64,000 nt of DNA, from the NCBI RefSeq assembly GCF_007750855.1, contig NZ_CP036291.1, forward strand, positions 6,484,905 to 6,548,904. The letters run 5' to 3'. A program made the position numbers and the translations under genes. The notes beneath the pieces are model-generated. The model had not been told where the DNA came from. It made no database searches and worked only from the letters and a program-made list of their open reading frames with translations. The stretch comes from Pirellulimonas nuda. Its GTDB lineage: Bacteria > Planctomycetota > Planctomycetia > Pirellulales > Lacipirellulaceae. Shown here piece by piece: positions 7,732 through 17,080 of the stretch. Within the stretch, counting starts at the first letter, position 1. The number at the start of each line of letters is the position of its first letter.

Positions 7732-10554
7732 ATGAACTGGACGATTATCCACGCGATCTTCCGTCGCGACTTCGTGAGCTACTTCTCGAACCCGACCGGC
7801 TACGTCTTCATCTGCGTGTTCGTGATGCTCAGCAGCCTGGCGGCGTTCTGGCCGCCGGAGTTCTTCGCCAACAACCTGGCGAACCTCGACCAGCTCAGCA
7901 CCTGGATGCCGTTCATCCTGCTGGTGTTCGTGCCGGCGATCACCATGAGCACCTGGGCGGAAGAACGCCGCCAGGGGACCGACGAGCTGCTGCTGACGCT
8001 CCCCTCGACCGACGTCGACGTGGTGTTGGGCAAGTACCTGGCCGCCGTGGCCATCTTCACCGTCGCGCTGCTGTTCAGCATGGTCTCGGTGCTGCTGGTG
8101 TTCCTCTACGGGCTCGGTGAGCCCGACCTCGGTTTGTACGTGGGCGCCTACCTGGGCTACTGGTTTGTCGGCCTGGCGATGCTGTCGATCGGCATGGTGG
8201 CCTCGTTCCTTACTTCGAACCTCACGGTCGGCTTCATCCTGGGCATGCTGTTCAACGCCCCGCTGGCGATCGCCGGCGTGGCGGACTGGGTGGTGAAAGA
8301 CCCCGCGATGGCCCAGGCGGTCCGCCGCTGGAGCGCGCTGGAGCAGTTCGCCGACTTCCAACGCGGCGTGTTCACCCTCAGCGGAGCGGTTTACTTCCTC
8401 AGCATCGCGGCCGTGATGCTGTACGTGAGCATGATCCTCATCGGCCGCCGGCACTGGACCGGCGGGGCCGACGGCGCCTCGCGCGGCGGGCACTTCCTCA
8501 CCCGCGTGGTGGCCCTGCTGCTGGTCGCCGGGGCGGCCAACTACGCCCTGTCGAACCTGGGCTGGGGACGCGCCGACCTGTCGGTCGAGCAGCTCAACTC
8601 GCTCTCCCCCAAGACCAAAGAGATGGTCCGCAAGCTGGCCGACGACAAAGACGTGCGGCCCATCCGCGTGACCGCCTACGTCAGCCCCCAGGTCCCCAGC
8701 GAGCTGGCCGCCCAGAAACGCGACCTGCTGGCCACGCTCCGCGAGCTGCAAAGCATCTCCGGCGGCAAGGTGCAGGTAGACGTCAACCAGATCGAGACCT
8801 TCAGCGAAGAAGCCACCTACGCCGAACGCAACTTCGGCATCGAGGCCCGCGACGTCGAGACGACCCAGCGCGGCGCCCGCACCCGCGAAGAGGTGTTCCT
8901 CGGCGCCGCGTTCGAGTGCGGGCTGGACAAGGTGGTGATCCCGTTCTTCGACCGCGGCATCCCGGTGGAGTACGAGGTGGTCCGCTCGATCGCCACGGTC
9001 GCCCAGCAGAAGCGTAAGCGCGTGGGGGTGGTGAAGACCGCCGCCAGCCTGCTGGGGGGCTTCAACATGCAGTCGATGGGCCAGAACGAAGAATCCCAGC
9101 TCGTGACCGAGCTCAAGAAGCAGTACGACGTCGTGGAGGTCGACCCGGCCGGGCCGATCGCGGACGACTACGACGTGCTGCTGGCGGTGCAGCCCAGTTC
9201 GCTGCGGCCCGAGCAGCTCGACAACTTTGTCGCCGCGGTCAAGGCCGGCATCCCGACCGCCATCTTCGAAGACCCCTACCCCGTGACCGACTTCGCCGCC
9301 ACGACCGTGGGCACCGCTCAAGACAACCGTCCCGCGGGCGGCCCGATGGCCATGTTCGGCGGGGGCCAGGCCGAGCCCAAGGGAGACATCTCGCAGCTCT
9401 GGCGGCTGCTGGGGGTGCGGTTCGACGGCCAGCAGCTTGTCTGGCAAGAGTACAACCCCTACCCCGGCGCCGAGGCCTTCACCACGCCCGACTGGGTGTA
9501 CGTTGATCAGGACAACGGCGCCGAGGAGCCGTTCAACCCCGCGAACATGATCTCGAACGGGATGAAGCAGGTGCTGTTCTTGTTCGCGGGCTCGGTGGCG
9601 CCGGCGCCGGGGTCGAAGCTCGACTTCCAGCCGCTGGCGGTCACCAACGAAGCGCGTTCCGGGGTCATGAGCTACCAAGAGGCCGAGATGGCCGCCCGGT
9701 CCCCCAACATGGCCCGCCGCTCCCCGCCCACGCGCACCACCAGCTACGTGATCGCGGCGGAGATCAGCGGCAAGCCCCCCGAGGAAGACTCGCTCTCGGC
9801 GGACGAGGTCAACACCGGCGAGCTGAGCGAAGAAGACCTGAAAGAAGAGAAGCCGGCCGGCGCCGACTCCAAGGAGAAGGAGCCCGCGACGCCGCCGATC
9901 AAGGCGGTGGTGGTGGCGGACATCGACTGCCTGAGCAACATCTTCTTCATGATCCGCGCCCTGGGCGACCAAGAGGGTTCGCCGGTGGACTGGCGGTTCC
10001 AGAACACCACGTTCGTGCTGAACATCCTCGACTCGCTGGCGAATGACGAGCGGTTTGTCGACATCCGCAAGCGGACCCGCGAGCACCGCACGCTGACGCT
10101 GATCGAAGACGCCACTTACGAGGCCCGCAAGGAGGCCCTGACCGAGCGTTCGGAGTTCAGCAAGGAAGCCGAAGAGCAGATCGAGCTGGCGCAGCAGAAG
10201 TTCCGCGAGGCGATCGACGAGATCCGCAACCGCCCCGGGCTCTCGGCGCAGCAGAAGGCCGTGCTGGTGGACCAGGAGCAGGCCCGCCGGCAGCGGATGC
10301 TGGACGTCGAGACCAACCGCCTCCGCCAGAGCGCCCAACGCAAGACGCGGCAGATCGAGCGCGACCTCACCGCCGAGGTGCGGGGCGTGCAGGACTTCTT
10401 CAAGTTCACGGCCGTGATCCTGCCGCCGATCTTGCCGATCCTGCTGGCCGCGATCGTCTTCTTCCACCGCCGCCAGGCGGAGCAAGAAGGGGTGGCGAAA
10501 GAACGCCTGCGGTTCCACACGGCGGAACAGGAACCGGTCGTTAAGAAAGATTAA
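7732..10554 (+). CDS. fused ABC-2 permease (GldF-like) and GldG-like protein
   Basis: A protein of 940 residues from ATG 7732; the frame reaches back to a TTG at 7690, but MNWTIIHAIFRRDFVSYFSN is the typical permease start. Residues 1-250 hold about six membrane helices with the ABC-2 motif WAEERRQGTDELLLTLP. A further helix (LTRVVALLLVAGAANYAL) leads into the periplasmic GldG-type domain (PF09822: VEQLNSLSPKT, VRPIRVTAYVS). A charged coiled-coil stretch (EEQIELAQQKFREAIDEI) precedes a final membrane helix (FTAVILPPILPILLAAIVFF). GldF and GldG are separate genes in Bacteroidota; here they are one polypeptide. With the upstream ATPase and downstream DUF4340 protein it should form one transport complex of unknown cargo. 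Confidence 0.85.
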   Translation: MNWTIIHAIFRRDFVSYFSNPTGYVFICVFVMLSSLAAFWPPEFFANNLANLDQLSTWMPFILLVFVPAITMSTWAEERRQGTDELLLTLPSTDVDVVLGKYLAAVAIFTVALLFSMVSVLLVFLYGLGEPDLGLYVGAYLGYWFVGLAMLSIGMVASFLTSNLTVGFILGMLFNAPLAIAGVADWVVKDPAMAQAVRRWSALEQFADFQRGVFTLSGAVYFLSIAAVMLYVSMILIGRRHWTGGADGASRGGHFLTRVVALLLVAGAANYALSNLGWGRADLSVEQLNSLSPKTKEMVRKLADDKDVRPIRVTAYVSPQVPSELAAQKRDLLATLRELQSISGGKVQVDVNQIETFSEEATYAERNFGIEARDVETTQRGARTREEVFLGAAFECGLDKVVIPFFDRGIPVEYEVVRSIATVAQQKRKRVGVVKTAASLLGGFNMQSMGQNEESQLVTELKKQYDVVEVDPAGPIADDYDVLLAVQPSSLRPEQLDNFVAAVKAGIPTAIFEDPYPVTDFAATTVGTAQDNRPAGGPMAMFGGGQAEPKGDISQLWRLLGVRFDGQQLVWQEYNPYPGAEAFTTPDWVYVDQDNGAEEPFNPANMISNGMKQVLFLFAGSVAPAPGSKLDFQPLAVTNEARSGVMSYQEAEMAARSPNMARRSPPTRTTSYVIAAEISGKPPEEDSLSADEVNTGELSEEDLKEEKPAGADSKEKEPATPPIKAVVVADIDCLSNIFFMIRALGDQEGSPVDWRFQNTTFVLNILDSLANDERFVDIRKRTREHRTLTLIEDATYEARKEALTERSEFSKEAEEQIELAQQKFREAIDEIRNRPGLSAQQKAVLVDQEQARRQRMLDVETNRLRQSAQRKTRQIERDLTAEVRGVQDFFKFTAVILPPILPILLAAIVFFHRRQAEQEGVAKERLRFHTAEQEPVVKKD

Positions 10555-10690
10555 CCACTGAGCCACACAGACCACGGAGACGACCGGGAGACCAACTACA
10601 GAAAGACTCTCGCAGAGGCGCAGAGACGCAGAGGAGTCAGCGCTGACTCCAACGATGACTTCCTCTGCGTCTCTGCGCCTCTGCGAGAGA
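10555..10690. repeat. inverted repeat with 29-bp perfect arms
   Basis: The arms at 10607-10635 and 10661-10689 (CTCTCGCAGAGGCGCAGAGA... and its complement) are a perfect 29-bp match. Between them lies an 18-bp perfect palindrome, GGAGTCAGCGCTGACTCC (10633-10650). The flank at 10555-10590 (ACCACTGAGCCACACAGACC) is a half copy of the related family. It lies between two genes of the ABC operon, 60 bases before the DUF4340 start. Confidence 0.85.
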
Positions 10691-10753
10691 TAATTTGGAG
10701 TGCGATCCAGGACCCTCCGTAGTGTGCTTTTTAGCTATGAGTATGCGAGAACT

Positions 10754-12952
10754 ATGAACGAATCCACCAAGACCTTCCTGTTCGTTGGCGTCGCCGCGGC
10801 GTGCGTGGCCGCCGCGGTTGCGACGCGTCCCCAGGCGATCGACCTGGAACGCGAGGCCCAGAGCCGCACCGGCAAGCCGCTGGTCGTCAAGTTCGACCCC
10901 GAGCAGGCGGCCCGGCTGCGGATCACCCGCTTCAACGAAGAGACCGCCACGCTCAGCGAGTTCGAGGTGGCCGAACGCGACGGCGTTTGGACCCTCCCCT
11001 CCAAGAGCGGCTACCCGGCCGACGCCGAGAAGCAGATGGGCGAGGCGGCCGCCGGCGTGATGGACCGCGAGGTGCTGCGGATCGCCAGCAAGCTGCCGGC
11101 CGACCACGAGGAGTACGGCGTCGTCGACCCCAAGAGCAGCAAGCTGGCCGTGGGGCAGACCGGCGTCGGCGTCCGCGTGGCGATGCTGGACGGCAGCGAC
11201 AAGCCGCTGATCGACCTGATCATCGGCAAGGAGGTCAAGGGCTCCGAGAACCAGCGCTACGTCCGACTCGCCGACCAGGACGTGGTGTACGTGGTGGACG
11301 TCGACCCCAGCAAGTTCCCCACCAAGTTCGACGACTGGATCGAGGACGACCTGCTCAAGATCAACCCGTGGGACCTGGAGCAGGTGACCCTGGACAACTA
11401 CAGCGCGTCTGCCGAGCTGGCGATGACGGCCGATGGCCGGATCGTGCCGCAGCTCAAGCAGAGCTACGACGACCAGATGACGCTCACCTACGACGACGGC
11501 GCCGGCGAGTGGCAGGCGAAGCGGATCGCCGTGTACGACAACCTCAAGCAGGGGTACGACGAGGTTGAGCTGTCCGCAGAACAAGAGCTGGACCCGGACA
11601 AGCTGCGAGAGCTCAAGGACGCGCTGGACAACCTGAAGATCGTCGACGTCGAACGCAAGCCCGAAGGGCTCAGCGGAAGCCTCAAGGCGGGCGAAGACTT
11701 CCTCAAGGACACCGCCACGATCGAGAGCCTGGCCCGACGCGGCTTCCTGGCCGTGGGGCGCCGCGGCGGCGGCGTCGAGCTGATCTCCAGCGAAGGAGAG
11801 TTTGTGGCCACGATGAAGGACGGCGTCGAGTACGTCCTGCGGTTCGGCGGCCTGCAAGCAGACGAAGACGAGGCCGCCCAGCCCGCCGCGGGCGCCGACC
11901 CAGATGCGTCCGCCGATGGCGCCCCGGAAGAGGCCGGCGGCGTGAACCGCTACTTGTTCGTGATGGCCCGCTTCGACGAGAACGCGATCGAGAAGCCGGA
12001 GCTGGAAGAGCTGCCGGCCCTGCCCGAGGGCGCCCAGGAGCCCAAGGACGAATCGGCAAACGACGAACCCGCCGACGACGAGCCCGCCAAAGACGACGCG
12101 GACACGCCCGACGCCGACAAGCCGGCCGATGACGAAGCGGATGGCGAAGCGGGCGACGAAAAGAAGGACGACGCTGCGGCCGAAGACGCCGACGGAGCCG
12201 CCAAGGCGGGCAACAGCGAACTGGTGGACGAGGTCATCGCCCAGCGGAAAGAGATTGAGCAGTCCAACCAGCGCAAGCTGGACGCCTACCAAGAGAAGAT
12301 CAAGGCGGGCCAGGAGCGGGTCAAGGAGCTCAACGCCCGCTTCGGCGACTGGTACTACGTGATCTCCAACCAGGTCTACCAGAAGATCCACCTCACCCAC
12401 AAAGACGTCATCAAGACCAAAGAGGCGCCCGAGGGCGAAGCGGCCAGCGAATCGGCGCCCCCCGCCGGCGCCGGCGGCATCCAGGGCCTGCCGAACCTGG
12501 GCGGCATGCTCGGGGGACCGGGCGGCCCGCCCAACGCCCCGGCCGAAACCACCCCCGACCCCGCGGCCGAAGAGATGACGCCGGAAGCAGAAGGGTCGGA
12601 CGAGGCAGAGCCGTCAAAGGAAGAATCGGAGCCTTCAGCGAAAGATGCTGAGCCCTCAGTGGAAGACGCTGAGCCTTCAGCGGAGGACGCGGAGCCCTCA
12701 GCAGAGGAATCCGAGCCCTCAGCAGAAGATGCGGAGCCCTCAGCCGAAAACGCAGAGCCCGCTAGCGAGAAGATGGAGTCGGAGGACGCGGAGCCTTCGG
12801 CAGAGGAATCCGAGCCATCAGCGGAAGAATCGGAGCCTTCAGCAGAAAAACCAGAAGCCTCTGCGGAGGATGGGAAGCAGCCGGCCGAGCCGGCCGACGA
12901 GCCTGATGCGCCGCAGTCCGACCCGGCGGAAGAGGACGGGGCGGGTCGGTGA
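10754..12952 (+). CDS. DUF4340 domain protein with acidic repetitive tail
   Basis: A 732-residue protein. ATG 10754 is chosen because a membrane anchor starts there (MNESTKTFLFVGVAAACVAAAVATRP). DUF4340-type sequence follows (PLVVKFDPEQAARLRITRF, YVVDVDPSKFP). From about residue 400 the protein is very acidic, broken by a folded or coiled segment (ELVDEVIAQRKEIEQSNQRK, then GDWYYVISNQVYQKIHL). The last 115 residues are degenerate repeats of EPSAEDAEPSAEESEPS type. DUF4340 proteins lie beside GldG-like ABC systems, as here, and are probably an extracytoplasmic partner. The repeat tail is unusual. Confidence 0.8.
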   Translation: MNESTKTFLFVGVAAACVAAAVATRPQAIDLEREAQSRTGKPLVVKFDPEQAARLRITRFNEETATLSEFEVAERDGVWTLPSKSGYPADAEKQMGEAAAGVMDREVLRIASKLPADHEEYGVVDPKSSKLAVGQTGVGVRVAMLDGSDKPLIDLIIGKEVKGSENQRYVRLADQDVVYVVDVDPSKFPTKFDDWIEDDLLKINPWDLEQVTLDNYSASAELAMTADGRIVPQLKQSYDDQMTLTYDDGAGEWQAKRIAVYDNLKQGYDEVELSAEQELDPDKLRELKDALDNLKIVDVERKPEGLSGSLKAGEDFLKDTATIESLARRGFLAVGRRGGGVELISSEGEFVATMKDGVEYVLRFGGLQADEDEAAQPAAGADPDASADGAPEEAGGVNRYLFVMARFDENAIEKPELEELPALPEGAQEPKDESANDEPADDEPAKDDADTPDADKPADDEADGEAGDEKKDDAAAEDADGAAKAGNSELVDEVIAQRKEIEQSNQRKLDAYQEKIKAGQERVKELNARFGDWYYVISNQVYQKIHLTHKDVIKTKEAPEGEAASESAPPAGAGGIQGLPNLGGMLGGPGGPPNAPAETTPDPAAEEMTPEAEGSDEAEPSKEESEPSAKDAEPSVEDAEPSAEDAEPSAEESEPSAEDAEPSAENAEPASEKMESEDAEPSAEESEPSAEESEPSAEKPEASAEDGKQPAEPADEPDAPQSDPAEEDGAGR
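12600..12870 (+). repeat. degenerate in-frame 15/30-bp tandem repeats
   Basis: The 3' end of the DUF4340 gene repeats a GAGCCCTCAGCAGAAGA-type unit about fifteen times, encoding (D/E)(A/S)EPSAE. The unit length keeps the frame, so copy number can vary without breaking the gene. Confidence 0.8.
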
Positions 12953-12989
12953 AATACTCCGGCGGCTGACGCCGGAGGCTATGCGGTCG

Positions 12990-13310
12990 CTACGCGCTCT
13001 CGCCCAGCTCGCGTAGCCTTTCGAACGTGAACAGCCCCGTGTTGTGGCCGTCGCTAAAATGGATGCGGTAGGCGTACGAGCCGACCGGCGCCATGCCGAT
13101 GATCTCTAGCGGGAGCGTCTCGGCCTCGCTCAGCACGTTGAGTTGCAGCGGCGAAGGGGGGGGCGCCGATTGCTTCTCTCGGCACGACGCGCAGGGGCAG
13201 GCCCCTCGCAGCTCGCGGGCCGAGTACTCGCGCGTCTGGCCGTCGCTCCAGGCGATCCGCAGCCGGCGCTCGGGTAGCCTCTCGATACCGGTGGGTGTGG
13301 GCTGGCTCAT
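12990..13310 (-). CDS. DUF971 domain protein
   Basis: A 106-residue protein (start MSQPTPTGIERLPERRLRIAW). It matches the DUF971 / gamma-butyrobetaine-hydroxylase-like N-terminal domain: IAWSDGQTREYSARELRGACPCASCRE, with a CPCASC cluster, and VGSYAYRIHFSDGHNTGLFTFERLREL at the end. The domain occurs alone and in iron-sulfur-related or carnitine-related proteins; its role alone is not established. ATG 13310 overlaps the stop of the upstream ligase by 4 bases (ATGA), so the two are translationally coupled. A GAGGAG ribosome-binding site lies just before it. Convergent with the DUF4340 gene. Confidence 0.85.
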   Translation of the reverse strand: MSQPTPTGIERLPERRLRIAWSDGQTREYSARELRGACPCASCREKQSAPPPSPLQLNVLSEAETLPLEIIGMAPVGSYAYRIHFSDGHNTGLFTFERLRELGESA

Positions 13311-14659
13311 GACTCTCCTCGTTTGTCGATGAAGCGGCGGCTCTTCCCCTCGCTGCGGGGCAGGCTCCCGGGGGGCGCCATCGTCACCTCCACCGACAGC
13401 CCGATCCGTAGCCGGAGCTGCTCGGCGACTTGTTGGGGCGTGATAGGCGTGGGCCATTCGAGTTCGGACGCGCCGACCGAAGGTCGGCTGCTGCTGTCTT
13501 GTGGTGACGGCGCGGTGCGGGGCTCGACCTCGACTAGCAGGTCGTCCATGGCGCCCCGCTTGCGGGCGGTCACGCGGTACTCGGCGACCCCCGGCAGGTC
13601 GAGCAGCACCGCGTCGATGGCGCTGGGGAAGACGTTCACGCCGCGGATCACCAGCATATCGTCGGCCCGCCCCAGCACGCCGCCGGCCAGGTGCACAAAG
13701 CGGTTGTCGCCCTCGAAGCGCCAGCTAGGCCGCACCAGGTCGCCGGTGCGGTAGCGGACCACCGGGGAGCCCCAGCGGCCCAGGCTGGTGAGGATCAGGT
13801 GGGAGAGCTCGCCCTCGGCCGCGGGCCGGCCCGACTCGACCGAGAGGAACTCGGCGATGAACTCGCTCTCCAGCACGTGCAGCCCCCGGCCGGCGGGGTC
13901 GCCGTAGCCCCAGGGGCCGACCTCGCTGGCGCCGCTGTGGTCGGTCAGCCGGGCGCCCCACGCCTGCTCGATCCGCTGCCGCACGGCGGGGACGCTGCCG
14001 CCGGGTTCGCCTGCCACGATGATCCTTTCCACTCCCAGGCCGGCCGGATCGCACCCCAGCGCCACGGCCTCGTCCGCCAGCCGCATCGCGTACGTGGGCG
14101 TGCACAGCAGCACCGAGGCGCGGACACGGCGGATCAGGTCGATGCGGGCGGCGCTGCCCATGCCCCCCGCGGGCGCGGCGAGCACGCCCCGCGCGGCCAG
14201 CGCGTCGAACGCGCTCCAGAAGCCGATGAAGGGGCCGAACGAGAAGGCCAGCACCGCGCGGTCGCGGCGGGTCACGCCGGCCGCGTCCAGCACGAAGGCC
14301 CAGCAATCGATCCACCACTGCCAGTCGAGCGCCGTGTCGAGCACCATCAGCGGCCGGCCGCGGGTGCCGCTGGTCTGGTGCAGCCGGACGTACGACTCTA
14401 GCGGGGCGGTGTGGTTGCGGGCGGGCTGGTCGTCGGTGTCGGGGATCAGGGCGTCCTTGTCCGTGAACGGCAGGCCCGCGATCTGGTCGATCCGATCCAG
14501 ACGTGTTGGAGCATCCGCCAACAACTCCCGGTACATCCCGCCGGCGCCCCGGAGCCGCGCAAGCAGCCCGTTGAGCTTCTGGAGCTGGACCGCCTCGAGC
14601 GCAGCCCGGTCGAGCCCCTCGAGTCGGCGGCGATCGGTAGCGGCCAGGGAGTCGCTCAT
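13307..14659 (-). CDS. phenylacetate-CoA ligase-like AMP-binding enzyme
   Basis: A 450-residue adenylate-forming enzyme with the phenylacetate-CoA ligase layout: PFTDKDALI near the start, the P-loop-like QTSGTRGRPLMV, LLCTPTYAMRLADEA, the GASEVGPWG segment, YRTGDLVRPSWR, and the C-terminal hinge GRADDMLVIRGVNVFPSAID. It should activate an aromatic or other carboxylate to an acyl-AMP and acyl-CoA; the substrate is not readable. ATG 14659 (MSDSLAATDRRR) is preferred over an upstream in-frame start. It is the first gene of a two-gene unit with the DUF971 protein. Confidence 0.8.
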   Translation of the reverse strand: MSDSLAATDRRRLEGLDRAALEAVQLQKLNGLLARLRGAGGMYRELLADAPTRLDRIDQIAGLPFTDKDALIPDTDDQPARNHTAPLESYVRLHQTSGTRGRPLMVLDTALDWQWWIDCWAFVLDAAGVTRRDRAVLAFSFGPFIGFWSAFDALAARGVLAAPAGGMGSAARIDLIRRVRASVLLCTPTYAMRLADEAVALGCDPAGLGVERIIVAGEPGGSVPAVRQRIEQAWGARLTDHSGASEVGPWGYGDPAGRGLHVLESEFIAEFLSVESGRPAAEGELSHLILTSLGRWGSPVVRYRTGDLVRPSWRFEGDNRFVHLAGGVLGRADDMLVIRGVNVFPSAIDAVLLDLPGVAEYRVTARKRGAMDDLLVEVEPRTAPSPQDSSSRPSVGASELEWPTPITPQQVAEQLRLRIGLSVEVTMAPPGSLPRSEGKSRRFIDKRGES

Positions 14660-14684
14660 CAGCGGTCTTCTCTTGGCGAAAAAA

Positions 14685-14988
14685 TTAACCACGGAGTCAC
14701 TGAGGGCACAGAGACGGACGGAGACCGTGTAAACGGCCTCCTGTCAACAACTGTGTCAGTCATGAAAGGATCTCGCGGAGGCGCAGAGATGCAGTGATGC
14801 AGAGGAAAAATCTGAAGGTTCAATCACTAAGCCCTTGTCATAAGCAGTGCGGAGCAAACACCACGAGCATTCTAGTCTCGAAGGACTGGTCACCGCCGCT
14901 TGGCGTCCTCTGCGTCTCCGCGCCTCTGCGAGAGGATCCTTCTGCCGTCTCCGTTCGTCTCTGTGTGCTCTGTGACTCCGTGGTTAAT
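14685..14988. repeat. nested 300-bp inverted-repeat element
   Basis: The outer arms (14685-14724 and 14948-14988) read ATTAACCACGGAGTCACTGA... and its complement. The inner arms (about 14769-14806 and 14907-14939) read GGATCTCGCGGAGGCGCAGA... and its complement. The two inner and outer motifs are the same as those at 7502-7680 and 10607-10689. No gene; it fills the gap between two genes on the minus strand. Confidence 0.85.
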
Positions 14989-14992
14989 CGCC

Positions 14993-16849
14993 TCACCGCT
15001 CGATGCCGTGCTGTTCGAACTTGCGGTACAGGGTCGCCCGGCCGATGCCCAGCAGCTTGGCCGCCTCGGGGACGGCGCCCCCGGTGCGCTCCAGCGCGGT
15101 GAGGATTAGTTTACGCTCCCAGTGGTCGATCCGCAGGCTCTCGGCGGGGGCCGAGGGCTCGGGGGCCGAGGCGTCGCGCAGCGCCAGGTCGGAGGGCTCG
15201 ATCACGCCCCCCTCGGCCAGCACCACGGCGCTGTCCATCACGTTGCGGAGCTGCCGGACGTTGCCGGGCCAGCGGTACCCCAGCAGCATCTCGCGGGCCG
15301 CGGGGGAGAGGGTCAGCCCGGGGCGGCCGTGCTCGCCGCGGAAGTGTTCGAGGAAGAAGTCGACCAGCAGGCCGATGTCTTCGCCCCGGTCGCGCAGCGG
15401 GGGGACTTGCAGCTCGAAGACGCTGAGCCGGTAGTAGAGGTCTTCGCGGAACCGCTTCTCGCGGACGTAGGTCTGCAGGTCTTGGTTGGTGGCGGCCACC
15501 AGGCGGACGTTGACGGCGATCTCCTTGGCGCCCCCCACCGGCAGGAACGGCCTGCCGTCGAGCACGCGCAGCAGCTTGGCCTGCCCCTCGAGCGACAGCT
15601 CCCCCACCTCGTCGAGAAACAGCGTCCCCAGGTCGGCCTGCTGGAAGTAGCCCACGTGGTCGCGGTCGGCGCCGGTGAACGAGCCCGACTTGTGGCCGAA
15701 GAGCTGGCTCTCCATCAGGTCGGCCGGGATCGCGGCGCAGTTGACCGAAACCATCGGGCGGTCGGCCCGCGGGCTGGCGCGGTGCACGGCGCGGGCGACC
15801 AGCTCTTTGCCCACGCCGCTCTCGCCGCGCACCAGCACGCACCCCGAGGCGGGCGCCACCTTGGCGATCTTGCTCTTGAGCGACAGCATCGGGGGGCTCT
15901 CGCCCACCAGCTCGGCGAACCCCGGCGAACGCTTCACCAGCCGGTCGAGGTCGATCGCCATCTGGGTGAACTGCACGGCGCGGGCCAGCGCCACGCTCAG
16001 CAGGTTCGCGACCGAGATGATGAAGTCGAACTCCGACTGGCGGAACCGCCCCGCCGCCGAGTAGACGTGCACGGCGCCGAGCCGCTTCTTCTGGTCCCCC
16101 TCGACCCGAGCGATCAGCGGCGCGCACACCGCGTCGGAGAAGTGCGCCAGGCTGGAGTCTTCTTGGGGCGCCTCCTGGTTGGCCACCCACACGGCGTGGC
16201 CGCGCTTGAGCACCAGGTCGGTGAGCGACGGGCTGAGGCGGACGCTCTCGGCCGCGTCCTCCGGCAGCACCATCTTGGGGCGGAGCTTCCCCTCGTCGTC
16301 GATCCACAGGAACCCGACCACCGAGGCGCCGGTGCGCGACCGCAGCAGGTCGAGCGACTCTCGGACGGTCTCTTCCGGGTCGGTGGTGGACAGCAGCCTG
16401 ACCGCGAGCTGGTGCCGGAGCGTGAGCTCCTTGACCCGCTCGAGGCTGGGGGCGGCGCCGAGCGACTCCGGCTCGGCGGGGGGCGATTCGACCGAGGCGT
16501 CCAGGACCAGCGTGTGGGTGTCGCTGGGGTCGCCCCCGGCGGCCGTGGGGGGCTGGTCGGCCTGGTGGAACTCGAGGTCGGTGGTGCCGATCCGCACGAC
16601 GTGGCCCTCCCCCAGCGCGGCGGACTCGGCCCGCTGGCCGTTGACGAAGGTGCCGTTGCGGCTCTCGCAGTCGCGTACGACCCAGCGTCCCTCCTCGAGC
16701 GCCACCTGGGCGTGCACGCGGGAGCAGAGGCGGTCGTTGAGCGTGAGGTCGCAGTCGCCGCCGCGGCCCATGGTGACGGGCCGCTCGCCGTTGAGCGTGG
16801 TCACGACCCCGACCCGGTCGCCGCTCAGGATGGTCAGGTAGGCGTACAA
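14993..16849 (-). CDS. FHA-GAF-sigma54 activator
   Basis: A 618-residue regulator. The FHA domain (about 20-95) has GRGGDCDL, SRVHA and SRNGTFVNG, so it should bind phosphothreonine. A GAF-like sensor domain follows (about 150-300). The AAA+ domain has Walker A GESGVGKE (342-349), Walker B LFLDEV (410-415) and the sigma-54 contact loop. The Fis-type helix-turn-helix is at the end (AAKLLGIGRATLYRKFEQHGI). The contact loop reads GSFTGA (389-394) rather than GAFTGA. It should activate sigma-54 promoters in response to a phosphorylated partner and a ligand; targets unknown. It is preceded on the other strand by the 29-residue gene. Confidence 0.92.
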   Translation of the reverse strand: MYAYLTILSGDRVGVVTTLNGERPVTMGRGGDCDLTLNDRLCSRVHAQVALEEGRWVVRDCESRNGTFVNGQRAESAALGEGHVVRIGTTDLEFHQADQPPTAAGGDPSDTHTLVLDASVESPPAEPESLGAAPSLERVKELTLRHQLAVRLLSTTDPEETVRESLDLLRSRTGASVVGFLWIDDEGKLRPKMVLPEDAAESVRLSPSLTDLVLKRGHAVWVANQEAPQEDSSLAHFSDAVCAPLIARVEGDQKKRLGAVHVYSAAGRFRQSEFDFIISVANLLSVALARAVQFTQMAIDLDRLVKRSPGFAELVGESPPMLSLKSKIAKVAPASGCVLVRGESGVGKELVARAVHRASPRADRPMVSVNCAAIPADLMESQLFGHKSGSFTGADRDHVGYFQQADLGTLFLDEVGELSLEGQAKLLRVLDGRPFLPVGGAKEIAVNVRLVAATNQDLQTYVREKRFREDLYYRLSVFELQVPPLRDRGEDIGLLVDFFLEHFRGEHGRPGLTLSPAAREMLLGYRWPGNVRQLRNVMDSAVVLAEGGVIEPSDLALRDASAPEPSAPAESLRIDHWERKLILTALERTGGAVPEAAKLLGIGRATLYRKFEQHGIER

Positions 16850-17009
16850 CGGCGGCCGTTTTGGGGGTTCGGGGTGCGGGGCCGCGGGGGGGCCCGCGGC
16901 GTTCCATCCACCACTCTATACGCGCCGCGCCGGGGGGGAAAACCGGCAAGCGGGGTCGGCTTTTCCTGGCTGCCAGCACCCGCGGCGGCTCCCCGCCGGT
17001 GGCGGTCGC

Positions 17010-17038
17010 TTGCTGCGCCCCGCCGCCCCCCCTATACT
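17010..17038 (+). promoter_or_regulatory. sigma-70-type promoter for the 29-residue basic protein
   Basis: TTGCTG (17010-17015), a 17-base spacer and TATACT (17033-17038). This is a near-consensus promoter pointing at the TTG start at 17081, which would give a leader of about 35 bases. Confidence 0.7.
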
Positions 17039-17080
17039 CGGCGATTCGATTCACCTCCCCCCGTCCACACAGGCTGCCAG

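Noticed and set aside
7711-10575. A 954-codon open frame antisense to the fused permease/GldG gene
   Set aside because: It is rich in Leu, His, Arg and Val from the complement of biased codons, has no domain or signal, while the plus strand has clear ABC-2 and GldG motifs.
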